Source of the DNA: Erginobacter sp964465735
GTDB lineage: Bacteria; Auribacterota; Erginobacteria; Erginobacterales; Erginobacteraceae
Direction of reading: 5' to 3'
Assembly (NCBI GenBank): GCA_964465735.1
Contig: CAYXKT010000023.1
Coordinates: forward strand, 1-26,413
Length of the DNA: 26,413 bases
The notes beneath the pieces were generated by a model that worked only from the letters and a program-made list of their open reading frames with translations, was not told the origin of the DNA and made no database searches. Numbering within the stretch: position 1 is the first letter of the stretch; each line of letters starts with the position of its first letter. The position numbers and the translations under genes were made by a program. Positions 1 to 7,450 of this stretch are shown in pieces.

Positions 1-989
1 CGTTGAGCACCTCCTCCGCCGCGGCAATATCCAGTCGGTCCTCGGTGGTACGCGAACAGGAAAGCTCGGACAGTTATTCCAGGCAGGTCCGGATCACCCC
101 GTACTGGGTGGTGGCCGGATGTCTGATCTCCAGGCGGTTGAGCTGTTTGACCGCTTCTCGCTCCACTTCTTCCGGTATCCCGGCCTCTTCGATTTATTCC
201 CGGAATTCGGCGGTCTCCAGCTTCCGTTGGTCCTCTTCGCCCAGTTCTTCCTGGATCGCCTTGAGCTGTTCCCGCAGGTAGACCTCCCGCTGGGATTTTC
301 CGATCGAGGCCCTGACCTGTGACTGGATCTTGTCCCCCAGTTCGAGCAGCTCGGATTGGTGGACCAGGATCCCGGTCAGCCTGTCGGATCTTTTTCCGAT
401 ATCCAGGATCTTCAGGATCTCTTGTTTCTCCGCCTTGACAATGTTGAGGATCCCCGCAAGGAGGTCGATCAAAGCCTCGGGATCGGCAATCCGGCTAATG
501 GCTTCGGAGACTTCTTCGGGAAGATGGGGAGAGGATTTAACCACTCGAGCGGCCAGGTTTTCAGGTTCACCGTCCGGGCTTCCAGCTCCCGGGTTTTTTC
601 ATACCGGTCGGGGAGACGCTCGATTTCGCCCTGCCAGTAGGGCGTTCGCCGGAGCAGCTTCTCCAGCCGGAAGCGCTCCAGCCCGTGGACCGGGACAATC
701 AGCGGCTTAAAGGGCTGCTTGACGACTTTCAATATCCGGCAGGCCGTCCGATCCGATAGACGTCTTCTTCTCCCGGATCCCCTTTCCGGTCGGTTTTAAT
801 GGCCGGCGCGCCGAAGAGCTTATCCCCGGCAGAAACCTCTTCGATCAATTTAACTGTATCGGGGCGGCCGACGGTAAGCGGGAGGGCCATATAGGGAAAG
901 ACCACGGTGTCGCGCAGGGGGAGGATCGGCAGCCGGTGGGGTATTTTTAGATCGCCATCCCCGGTTGTCGGTAATATTTTCTCCGGCAT
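1..989 (-). pseudogene. lon: Lon protease N-terminal part, decayed and cut by the window edge
   Basis: Conceptual translation matches the N-terminal substrate-binding domain and following helical region of the ATP-dependent protease Lon. The start is MPEKILP at 989, followed by LPILPLRDTVVFPYMALPL, then a segment with VPVHGLERF, then REVYLREQLKAIQEELGEED. These lie in three different frames, so there are frameshifts near 735 and near 550-565. After that the frame holds but contains two TAA stops: one after EFRE, where the family usually has Lys or Gln, and one after VIRTCLE, where the family has Trp. Lon-like sequence (TEDRLDIAAAEEVLN) continues to position 1. The ATPase and protease domains would lie off the left edge. 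It follows hsp20 by 11 bp, so the two were probably one heat-shock unit. Loss of function is clear; whether the rest survives cannot be seen. Confidence 0.9.
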
Positions 990-1000
990 AGTTCTTAACC

Positions 1001-1387
1001 TTACTTTTCCGGCAGTTCGATCATCAGCAGCCCGGCCCGGTAGCCCGCCGGGATATTCTCTTATTCCGGGATATCGTCTATCCCCTAAATCCGGGAAAAA
1101 TGCCCGCCGGCGATCTCCAGGCTATGGCATTTCAAAGCCCCCCGGGGACCCGGCAGTCTCCGGGTTCCGGTTATGATCAGGCGGCCGGAATCCAGCCGGA
1201 CTTTGATATCCTTCCGGTTCATCCCCGCCAACTCGACGATCAAGATGTATTTTTCCGTGGTCTCGTAGAGATTGGCCGGCGGCTGCCATCCATCGGGCGG
1301 GGGGGGGAAGTAGTAAAAGGAGGGGATATCAAAGAGCCGGTCAAAGACGCCATCCATCCCCTCGAAGATTTCGTCGAAGTCGTTTAT
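1001..1387 (-). pseudogene. hsp20: Small heat shock protein (Hsp20/alpha-crystallin) pseudogene
   Basis: The frame encodes an alpha-crystallin domain: FDRLFDIPSFYYF, then NLYETTEKYILIVELAGMNR, then DIKVRLDSGRLIITGTRR. It ends with the C-terminal strand YRAGLLMIELPEK before a TAA at 1001. Two in-frame stops interrupt it: TAG after GHFSRI and TAA after DDIPE. No frameshift is needed. Full length would be about 128 residues, normal for a short Hsp20. The expected start is ATA at 1387-1385, overlapping the TAA stop of the upstream gene. An ancestral ATGA stop/start overlap changed by one G-to-A transition would give exactly this ATAA. An internal ATG at about 1348 exists but would remove N-terminal sequence and still meet the stops. 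Hsp20 proteins are ATP-independent holdase chaperones. Confidence 0.88.
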
Positions 1388-2511
1388 TTCAGATGAGCGG
1401 CGAAATACTCCAGCGCCTGGGCCAGGGCCATCTTTCCGGCGAGCGGGGCGAATGATTTGCTCGCCCGGCAGAGCCTGATCCCGGCATAGAGACTGGTATA
1501 ATAATGGGGGTTCCAGTCTATCCCGTTGTAATGAGAGGCGTAGAGCCGGAAGATCCAATCGATCGTCAACCGGGGATCGCGGTCGAGCAGTCCGAAGATG
1601 AGTCCAAGCGAGGAGGGCAGGTCATCGAACCGGAAATTCCCCTGGAATTCCTCGTAGGTCGTGGGCAGGGCGCTCGGTTTTCCGGCTCGCTCAACCTCTT
1701 CTTCCCGGGCCCGGTCGGGCTCCTTGTCGTCGACCCACTCGATCAGGGGTTGGAACAGGGCGTTGCCCGGGCGCCAGAAAGAAGCCTGGTTCCAGTCATA
1801 CAGGATGAAAAACGTTATCATATGGTGAAGATTACCGATCCCCGAACCGGAAGCACAACGCCGGAGAAGTTCTCCGGGCTCACCGGGCAGGCCGTTCGGT
1901 GTTTCTTCGAGGTTCTCCAGCTGGACCGGGTAACGGGAGAGATAGAGCAGGTAGGTGAAGATACCCGGATCGGCCAGGGGATGGCCGGCAGCGACCAGGT
2001 CGGACATTATCGGGTAAAAACAACTGAGGCTGTGCCCCAGGTTCCGGGAGATATGCTTGGCGCCCAGCCGGAGAAGAGTCTGAACCAGGAGTCCGGGATC
2101 ACGCTTCCGGGCCGGACCGGCATAGTAGAATGCATTGTGCAGGTTGTGATCGGAAAGCTCCTCCGCCATTTTGGATAGCGGATCTTTTAACCCTTCTTCG
2201 GGGTACTCCGGAATCGCGGCTTCCAGGGCGATCCAGCGAGTTTGGAACATCTCCGCTGCCAGCAGGCGGGCCAGATCCGACTGGGTCGGCCGGGAAAGAC
2301 AGCCTTCCCGGGCCAGCCGCCGGAGGAAGAGTTGCATCTTGGGGGCGTGAAAGCTCCCGTAGCGCAGGTTGCTCTGAAAAAGGGAGAAGGGGAGAAGTTG
2401 ATCGACTACCCCCTCCAGCGCCACCCCATCATTTTCCGCGGCGGCGGTGGCCAGGGACTCCGCCCCCGCCCTGTCGCCCCGGATAATCGCTTGTTGGAGA
2501 GCTGAGTACAT
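1384..2511 (-). CDS. Unrecognised alpha-helical protein, intact
   Basis: A 375-residue open frame I do not recognise. The start is ATG at 2511 because AGGAG lies about 8 bases before it; a longer frame from 2544 has no such site. The protein looks soluble and mostly helical, with no signal peptide or clear membrane segment. Histidines fall in conserved-looking contexts: DHNLHNAFYY (about 121-130), GAKHISRNLGHSL (about 150-162) and GNLHHMITFF (about 226-235). That spacing could suit metal or haem binding, but this is inference. A charged linker lies near residues 255-275. It lies between the broken pncA-type and hsp20 genes on the same strand and its stop overlaps the old hsp20 start, so it was part of their operon. 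It is the only member still open. Confidence 0.75.
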   Translation of the reverse strand: MYSALQQAIIRGDRAGAESLATAAAENDGVALEGVVDQLLPFSLFQSNLRYGSFHAPKMQLFLRRLAREGCLSRPTQSDLARLLAAEMFQTRWIALEAAIPEYPEEGLKDPLSKMAEELSDHNLHNAFYYAGPARKRDPGLLVQTLLRLGAKHISRNLGHSLSCFYPIMSDLVAAGHPLADPGIFTYLLYLSRYPVQLENLEETPNGLPGEPGELLRRCASGSGIGNLHHMITFFILYDWNQASFWRPGNALFQPLIEWVDDKEPDRAREEEVERAGKPSALPTTYEEFQGNFRFDDLPSSLGLIFGLLDRDPRLTIDWIFRLYASHYNGIDWNPHYYTSLYAGIRLCRASKSFAPLAGKMALAQALEYFAAHLK

Positions 2512-2604
2512 TGCGAAATCTCCTGTCCGCTTGGGTTGTCTCACATCCCAATGGGGATTGCCCCACCGGGCGGTTAATAACGGCTTGCACTCTGTTTGAA
2601 GTTC

Positions 2605-3091
2605 TCAGGAATTTAGCAGCTGCACCTCCTTATGCAGCATATCTTCCAGGGGCTTTTCGAGGCAGTCTTCAGGCTGGGCGATCGCTCCGGCAGCGGCCCC
2701 GGAGCAGGCCGACCCGGAAACCTTATTTCAAGCCGTCGAGGGCCGCCTAGTAAACACAGAAATCCAGCACCAGCCCGCAGAGGCAGATCTCTTCGATTCT
2801 CTAACCCTGCAGGTAGCAGTGGAGGCCGGACTCGGTCTTCCGGTCGTTCTTCACGAGGCCGGAGTAGGAGTCGATTTCCGGGTCGTAGACTTTCCGGATA
2901 ATCAGGTTCACCGGTTTCAGATCCAGCCGGGGATGCCAGGTCTGGGTGGCCAGGACCTCGTCAAACATATCCAGGGAAAAGACGCGGTTGACGGCGGGGA
3001 TGCTCCGGTCGCCCCCCGGCACCGCCAGGGCGCCCCCGAGACAGAAATCGTTCTGCAAGTCGGTAATCAGCAGTGCTTTCCCGGTTGTTAT
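2605..3091 (-). pseudogene. pncA: Nicotinamidase/isochorismatase-family (PncA-like) pseudogene
   Basis: The remnant resembles nicotinamidase, which hydrolyses nicotinamide to nicotinate in NAD salvage. It begins ALLITDLQNDFCLGGALAVP and continues to VLATQTWHP. It then jumps directly to LDLKPVNLIIRK and DPEIDSYSGL, so the usual stretch of several dozen residues carrying metal-site histidine(s) and the catalytic Lys loop is missing. The CGLVLDFCVY active-site Cys region follows. Stops occur after HCYLQG (TAG), after DFCVY (TAG, usual Trp) and after LDGLK (TAA). A frameshift then leads into PEDCLEKPLEDMLHKEV and a TGA at 2605. The start site has an intact AAGGAG followed by ATA at 3091 instead of ATG. 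The gene is dead by at least four independent lesions. Confidence 0.88.
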
Positions 3092-3121
3092 CCCGGTCTC
3101 CTTTTCTCAACTGAGGTTATA

Positions 3122-3127
3122 ATTATA
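3122..3127 (-). promoter_or_regulatory. Possible -10 element for the pncA-led operon
   Basis: The minus strand reads TATAAT here, in an AT-rich stretch about 30 bases upstream of the old pncA start. No good -35 hexamer is present at the usual distance. An inverted repeat (AGAGAAAA at 3142-3149, TTTTCTCT at 3177-3184) lies just upstream. It could be an operator, or a weak end signal for the gene that stops at 3222. Confidence 0.25.
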
Positions 3128-3221
3128 TAAAGAAACTGGAAAGAGAAAACAGGACTTAAAGCAACTTGTTGTTGACTTTTCTCTACCCGGAAGGGAGAGG
3201 AGGAAAGGGAAAAACGGGGGG

Positions 3222-3617
3222 TCAGAACAGGAGCAGATAACCTAGGCTGAGGCCGATGGTCATCCCCAAAGCGTCGGGGAAGATCCCGTGCCGGCCGGGG
3301 AGGCCGATCATCGGGCCGCGGGCGATCAGCATCAGGAAAGCCCAGGCTGCGTAGATCAGGACCAGGACCGGGCTCGCCTCCCGTCCCCACCACCCCATAA
3401 CCGCCCTCCCGGCCGCCAGGCAGACGACCTGGGAGGCCGCCGCACCCAGAGTTTCAAAGAGGTCGGCCCCGGTCGGTCTCCGTCCGGGGGACTTCTCCCG
3501 CTTTTCCGGAGTCAGGAATATCGGAGCGGCAATCAGGGAATAGAAAAAGAGCCAGAGGAAATAAACCACCGGCCAGGTCAGCGCGGCGGTGAGATAGGCT
3601 GTCAGCTCTCTGCTCAT
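3222..3617 (-). CDS. Small membrane protein, unknown function
   Basis: A 131-residue protein with three probable membrane segments: about residues 8-35 (ending YSLIAAPIFL), about 80-100 (VLVLIYAAWAFLMLIA) and about 112-131 (GMTIGLSLGYLLLF), which runs to the C-terminus. A basic loop (about 37-50) separates the first two. I do not recognise the family. It is the last gene of the minus-strand operon, starting 16 bases after the cysteine-cluster gene. No strong ribosome site is visible, so translation may be coupled to the upstream gene. With a PLD-VTT fusion in the same operon, an envelope role is plausible but unproven. Confidence 0.65.
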   Translation of the reverse strand: MSRELTAYLTAALTWPVVYFLWLFFYSLIAAPIFLTPEKREKSPGRRPTGADLFETLGAAASQVVCLAAGRAVMGWWGREASPVLVLIYAAWAFLMLIARGPMIGLPGRHGIFPDALGMTIGLSLGYLLLF

Positions 3618-3633
3618 CGATGCCGGTCGGCGG

Positions 3634-3957
3634 TCATCGGGATTCGGGAAAATAATGTCCGCACTGTCCCCCGGCGCGGGTTACGTCCTCAATATCCCGA
3701 CGGTCGATCGGAAAGACCCGGCAGACTGCCCAGCGGCGGCCGTGGTATCTCCGGCACAACTGTTCCGGGCCGAGCGCGGCGCAGAAAAAGAGCAGGCGGC
3801 AACAGGCGGCGCACTGGCGGCATTCGCCTTGGCGGAGGCGGAGCTGGGAACGCAGGTAGTCTTTCCGGAAATGGTAGATATAGAATCTCCGGATCTTCCC
3901 TACCACCTGACGGACGGGGGGAGGAGGAAAATCCCGGCCGGGGCCGGGCTGATTCAT
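3634..3957 (-). CDS. Cysteine-cluster (YkgJ/UPF0153-like) protein
   Basis: A 107-residue protein with eight cysteines, seven of them in the pattern C46-x2-C49-x2-C52-C53, C59, C68, C79, then an FPID motif at 82-85 and C99 in GQCGHYF. This matches the YkgJ-type metal-binding cysteine cluster family (CRxCxxCC ... C ... FPxxxxD ... CxYF). Members are thought to bind Zn or Fe-S; no enzyme activity is established. The N-terminal 40 residues are basic and amphipathic and may contact membrane or nucleic acid. It follows the EEP-family gene by 30 bases and precedes the small membrane gene by 16. The ribosome site is weak. The family call is fairly safe; the function is unknown. Confidence 0.75.
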   Translation of the reverse strand: MNQPGPGRDFPPPPVRQVVGKIRRFYIYHFRKDYLRSQLRLRQGECRQCAACCRLLFFCAALGPEQLCRRYHGRRWAVCRVFPIDRRDIEDVTRAGGQCGHYFPESR

Positions 3958-3987
3958 TTGAACTATTATTATCCATTATTGCCTCAA

Positions 3988-4779
3988 TTATCCTGTATTC
4001 TTCCAGTACTGTCCACGACCGGTTTCGACTTTTTCCCGACTTTTTTCCCGGAGAAAATATTTTCGATCGAGTTCCGCCGCCAGTGGGAGATGATCGGAGG
4101 CCTTCCGGCTCAAGCCAGTCCTGACCGCCCAAACTTTCCCCAGGGCCGAAGAGGGCCGGCACCAGATCCGGTCGAGGCGGAAGAAGGGAAACCGGGAGGG
4201 GAAGGTGGCCCGCGAGACTGCCCGGCCCATCGCCCGGTTGAGGCGGCGGCAGGTCGGACCGAAGACCGACCATTCGTTGAAATCCCCGAAGAGGAGGGTG
4301 GGGTCGGCGGAGTCGTCTTTTAGCAGCCGGAGCAGGCCGGCGATCTGGCGGGCCCGCTCGGCTTTTTTCAAGCCGAAATGGGTAACGACCGCCCGCAGGC
4401 GGAGGGCGCCGGATTTCAACCTGACCTCCAACGCGCCCCGGGGCTCGAAGCCGGGGACGCTGAGATCGTGCCGACAAGAGGATAACACCGGCAACCGGGT
4501 TAACAAGCCGTTGCCGTAATGGGTCTCCTTCCGAGCCAGGGTGGGGCCGAGGATCAACCGCAGGCCGGTTGCCGATTCCAGTCTTTCGAGTTCTTCCCGG
4601 CCGCACCGGCGCCAGTAACCGAAATCCACCTCCTGGAGTCCGATCAGGTCCGGGTCGATCGAGCGGATCACCCGGGCGATCCGGTCGGGGTCGCGGCGAC
4701 CGTCGGTGCCCACCGAGGAGTGGATGTTGTAGGTGGCCGCCCGAAGGGAGTATCCGCTGGAGCCGGCCGGCTCATTCAT
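3988..4779 (-). CDS. Endonuclease/exonuclease/phosphatase (EEP) family hydrolase
   Basis: A 263-residue protein with the full set of EEP metal-hydrolase motifs: YNIH (17-20), GLQEVD with metal-binding Glu50, YGNGLLTRLP (87-96), VTHFG (131-135), GDFNEWS (164-170) and SDHLP (227-231). The family includes DNase I-like nucleases, sphingomyelinases and phosphoinositide phosphatases. The substrate cannot be read from the sequence, and there is no signal peptide, so it should act in the cytoplasm. Its ATG overlaps the end of the PLD-VTT gene by 8 bases, indicating translational coupling. That linkage makes a phosphodiester of lipid origin an attractive substrate, but this is inference. The last 25 residues are basic and may be a dispensable tail. 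Confidence 0.88.
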   Translation of the reverse strand: MNEPAGSSGYSLRAATYNIHSSVGTDGRRDPDRIARVIRSIDPDLIGLQEVDFGYWRRCGREELERLESATGLRLILGPTLARKETHYGNGLLTRLPVLSSCRHDLSVPGFEPRGALEVRLKSGALRLRAVVTHFGLKKAERARQIAGLLRLLKDDSADPTLLFGDFNEWSVFGPTCRRLNRAMGRAVSRATFPSRFPFFRLDRIWCRPSSALGKVWAVRTGLSRKASDHLPLAAELDRKYFLREKSREKVETGRGQYWKNTG

Positions 4780-6889
4780 CTTCTCCCCCTGAATTTTTCC
4801 CCAGGTCCCCGTTTCGGTTGAGCAGACGCTGGAGGAGGGCGGCGAGAATCACCACCAGGACCAGGGCCCCGGCGGCGATCAGGATATTGGCGGCGGAGGG
4901 GTCGCGGACTAGTTTCAGGATCCGAGAGGAGAAGAAGACCAGGGCGATCATCCCGGGGAGCATCCCGATCGCGGTGCCGAGGATGAACTCGCCGAAATCG
5001 ATCCGCATCGAACCGGCCAGGAGGTTGACCACGGTATAGGGGGCGATTGGGATGTTGCGGATGATGGCGATGGCCGGGATACTTTTCGGGGCCAGCCACT
5101 TTTGAAGCCGGCTGAGTTTGCTCCCGGCCAGACGGTGGATGGTCTTTTGCCAGAACAGTCGCCCCACCAGGTAGGCGGCGGCGGCGCTGAGCAGGGAACC
5201 GGCCAGAGAATAAAAGAAACCCCAAAACGGGCCGAAGATCAGGGAGGTGCTCACGATCATCCAGGTTACCGGGGCCATCACCAGACCTCCGATCACGAAG
5301 ACCGCGATCACCAGCAGGGGACCCCAAAAGTTTTCCCGCAGGCGGGGGATCAGTTCCTGGAAAGTCCCCAGGTGGAGCCATTCATCCGCCCCGGCCTGGC
5401 TCCAGAAGACGGCGGCGATAATCAACAAGCCGAAAAGCGTCAGGCCGATCCAGCCTTTTTTTCGTCCATCTTCCGGGGTGGCGAGGAATTCTACCAGGTA
5501 CTTTTCGCTGGAGATCGGCTGCTCGGGGTCGGCCAGGATCTCCGGATCGAGATAGGAACTGATCGGGGAAAGTTCTTCCGCTTTCAGGGGACGGAGGCAG
5601 CGTTTACCGCCCCTGAACCGTTCGATGGTCTCCCGAAGCGAGCCGGACCGGCCGAGATCCCGGGAGAATTCCTTCCGCTCAGTTCCCAAATGTTCGGAGA
5701 GGAGCCGATCGCGGAACCCGGAGATCACCCTCGCCGACTCTTTATCCTGCCGCTCCAGGGCCAGGTCGCATTCGACATCGGCCCCCAGGGAACGGTTGGT
5801 GAGATTGGCCGACCCGATCCGGAGCAGGCGGTCATCGACGATCATCGCCTTGGAATGGACCATCACCGGGGTGTCTTTCCCGGTCACGGGGTAATAAACT
5901 CCCAGGCGCCCGTACCGGTCGGAATTTTTCAGGGTCTGGAGCCGGCGTTCCCGGAGCACCCCCATTGTCGATGCCTCCAGCCAGCCGTCGCAGCGCCGGG
6001 GCAGGACCAGGACGACCTCGGGCCCGTCTTTCTCTCCCAGCCGCCGGGCCAGGGCCTCGCCGACCCGGCGGGAGGTGAAATATTGATTCTCGATATAGAT
6101 GAAGCGGCGGGCGGCGGCAATGGCGTCGAGATAGAGGGACTCCGCTTCCCGGATCCCCGGCCGGCCCCGATAGGGCGGATAGGTCCGGGCGATCGCCACC
6201 GGGATATCCTTTAGGTCGGCCAAGAGATGCTCCGGCCAGGGATCGCCCCGGCCGGCCGGCGGCTGCAACCTCTCCCCGGTGGCCCCCTCCCAGCGGTCCC
6301 GGGCCAGTTCCCCCAGCCGGGCGGCGACTTCCCCGGCGACCGCCATCTGGAGATCGTGGAAGGGATGATATTCTTTTCCTCCGGGATCCCGGCGGCGGTT
6401 ATCCCCGGGCCGGTGCTCCGGGGTGTCCCAGCGCCGGGCGGTGAGGTCGATCCCCCCGGAGAAAGCGACCGCGTCGTCGATGACCACGATCTTCTGGTGG
6501 AGCGAGGAACCGAGGGGATGGTTGGAGTCGAGATGGAAGCGGACCCGGCGGGGCGACTTCCAGCCCAGGCTGAGGCGGGGAAAGGCCTCCCGTTCAAAAC
6601 GGTAGATCAGGGCGGGGTCCCAGACCAGGATGTAGATATCGATCTTCCGCTTCCGGGCCGCCCGATTGAGGAATTCGCCCAGCCGGACCGGGGCGCCGTC
6701 TTCTTCTTCCCCCCTGATCAGGGAGACCCGGCTGTCGATATCCCAACCCAGGATATAGACCGTCTCCCTGGCCCTATCCACGGCCCGGCAAAAGGCCCGG
6801 TAGTAGGAAGCGGCGTCAACCAGGAAAGCCGCCCGGGTAGCCCGGGCGGCTTTCCAGCAATTTATTCCTTCCCGGATGATCTCGCTCAA
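4772..6889 (-). CDS. Phospholipase D-like / VTT (DedA-type) membrane fusion protein
   Basis: A 705-residue fusion. Residues about 1-405 form a two-lobed phospholipase D domain with both HKD motifs intact: H131-x-K133-x4-D138 followed by GG, and H345-x-K347-x4-D352 followed by GSANLTNRS. Such enzymes cleave or transfer phosphatidyl groups, as in cardiolipin synthesis. A membrane segment at about 479-497 leads into a VTT domain (about 520-690) with FGPFWGFFYSLAGSLLSAA, the IPIAPYTVVNLLAGS loop and GTAIGMLPG. VTT/DedA proteins are implicated in lipid scrambling or transport. The start is TTG at 6889, overlapping the previous stop as TTGA, with GGAG just upstream; no nearby ATG exists. The fusion puts lipid headgroup chemistry and membrane translocation in one chain. 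The catalytic face should be cytoplasmic, because no signal peptide precedes it. Confidence 0.9.
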   Translation of the reverse strand: MSEIIREGINCWKAARATRAAFLVDAASYYRAFCRAVDRARETVYILGWDIDSRVSLIRGEEEDGAPVRLGEFLNRAARKRKIDIYILVWDPALIYRFEREAFPRLSLGWKSPRRVRFHLDSNHPLGSSLHQKIVVIDDAVAFSGGIDLTARRWDTPEHRPGDNRRRDPGGKEYHPFHDLQMAVAGEVAARLGELARDRWEGATGERLQPPAGRGDPWPEHLLADLKDIPVAIARTYPPYRGRPGIREAESLYLDAIAAARRFIYIENQYFTSRRVGEALARRLGEKDGPEVVLVLPRRCDGWLEASTMGVLRERRLQTLKNSDRYGRLGVYYPVTGKDTPVMVHSKAMIVDDRLLRIGSANLTNRSLGADVECDLALERQDKESARVISGFRDRLLSEHLGTERKEFSRDLGRSGSLRETIERFRGGKRCLRPLKAEELSPISSYLDPEILADPEQPISSEKYLVEFLATPEDGRKKGWIGLTLFGLLIIAAVFWSQAGADEWLHLGTFQELIPRLRENFWGPLLVIAVFVIGGLVMAPVTWMIVSTSLIFGPFWGFFYSLAGSLLSAAAAYLVGRLFWQKTIHRLAGSKLSRLQKWLAPKSIPAIAIIRNIPIAPYTVVNLLAGSMRIDFGEFILGTAIGMLPGMIALVFFSSRILKLVRDPSAANILIAAGALVLVVILAALLQRLLNRNGDLGKNSGGEDE

Positions 6890-7314
6890 TTGATCTCCGC
6901 CAGGAGGATGTCGAGGTTTGGCTGCCGCTCAACCTGGGGTTGACCGGTATCCAGGGTGACCGTATCCCCGGAAACTGCCAGGATCCGGCCGGTCAGTTTC
7001 TCGCCGTCGCGGAGATGGAGCAGAACCTTTTGATCCGGTTCGGGCTGCTGCCCCCGAGGGAAAATGGTCCTGGCCACCTCAACAACCAGGTTACGACGGT
7101 AAGGGCCGCCATCTTCCCCGGAGATGATGTCCAACACCTTGGACCCGGAGATCCGCTCCTCCACCTCTGCTCTCTCCTCTTTTGACGACACTTCGCCCGG
7201 ACCGATGGTGAAATCCAGTGGTTCGACCCGACCGCTTTTCTTCACATCTTCCTGCCCGCGAGCGTCTTTCTCTTCGCTCGGTTTCTCCCAGCTTCCAGTT
7301 TTATCGGCAGCCAT
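6886..7314 (-). CDS. Small protein with a possible Sm-like fold
   Basis: A 142-residue protein of unknown function. The N-terminal half (about 1-60) is highly charged and likely disordered. The C-terminal part contains KVLLHLRDGEKLTGRILAVS followed by DTVTLDTG, which resembles the two-strand core of Sm-like or small beta-barrel domains. Two ATGs lie in tandem. The second, at 7314, is chosen because it sits 6 bases after AAGGAGG; the first, at 7317, is only 3 bases away. It is the first gene of the minus-strand operon, and its TGA overlaps the TTG start of the PLD-VTT gene. It may be an adaptor or regulator for that operon. The fold suggestion is weak. Confidence 0.65.
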   Translation of the reverse strand: MAADKTGSWEKPSEEKDARGQEDVKKSGRVEPLDFTIGPGEVSSKEERAEVEERISGSKVLDIISGEDGGPYRRNLVVEVARTIFPRGQQPEPDQKVLLHLRDGEKLTGRILAVSGDTVTLDTGQPQVERQPNLDILLAEIN

Positions 7315-7350
7315 CATATGCCTCCTTCGCTTCGGCAGCGTAATAAAATT

Positions 7351-7356
7351 ATTATA
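7351..7356 (-). promoter_or_regulatory. Probable -10 box of the PLD-VTT operon
   Basis: The minus strand reads TATAAT exactly, in an AT-rich stretch about 30 bases upstream of the AAGGAGG site of the first operon gene. The position fits a short leader. No convincing -35 hexamer lies 16-18 bases upstream, so the call rests on the -10 alone. Confidence 0.35.
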
Positions 7357-7398
7357 ACACTTTGGATTTATAAAAGTTCCTAATCACTCTCAAGTCTC

Positions 7399-7450
7399 CA
7401 TCTGTCATTGTGAGGAGGTTCGAAAGCTTTTGAACAGACGAAGATATCTA
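7399..7450. repeat. Degenerate intergenic palindromic repeat
   Basis: The stretch starting TGTCATTGTGAGGAGG and ending GACGAAGATATCT resembles the widespread intergenic repeat GTCATTGCGAGG...GACGAAGCAATCT seen in many bacterial genomes. Its centre, GTTCGAAAGCTTTTGAAC (about 7418-7435), is a near-perfect palindrome with one G-T mismatch. A related GTCATT/AATGAC hairpin occurs at 26276-26295. The relationship to a named family is from memory and not tested. Confidence 0.4.

Noticed and set aside
1..3091. Alternative genetic code or stop-codon readthrough to explain in-frame stops
   Set aside because: TAA and TAG both interrupt frames here, frameshifts and a deletion also occur, and more than 20 neighbouring genes are free of internal stops.
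3142..3184. Intrinsic terminator after the small membrane gene
   Set aside because: The inverted repeat AGAGAAAA/TTTTCTCT is AT-rich with a loop of about 27 bases, so a stable terminator hairpin is unlikely.
3689..4606. A 305-codon minus-strand frame overlapping the EEP and cysteine-cluster genes
   Set aside because: Its Arg/Pro-rich translation lacks any domain, while the overlapping frames carry full family motifs.
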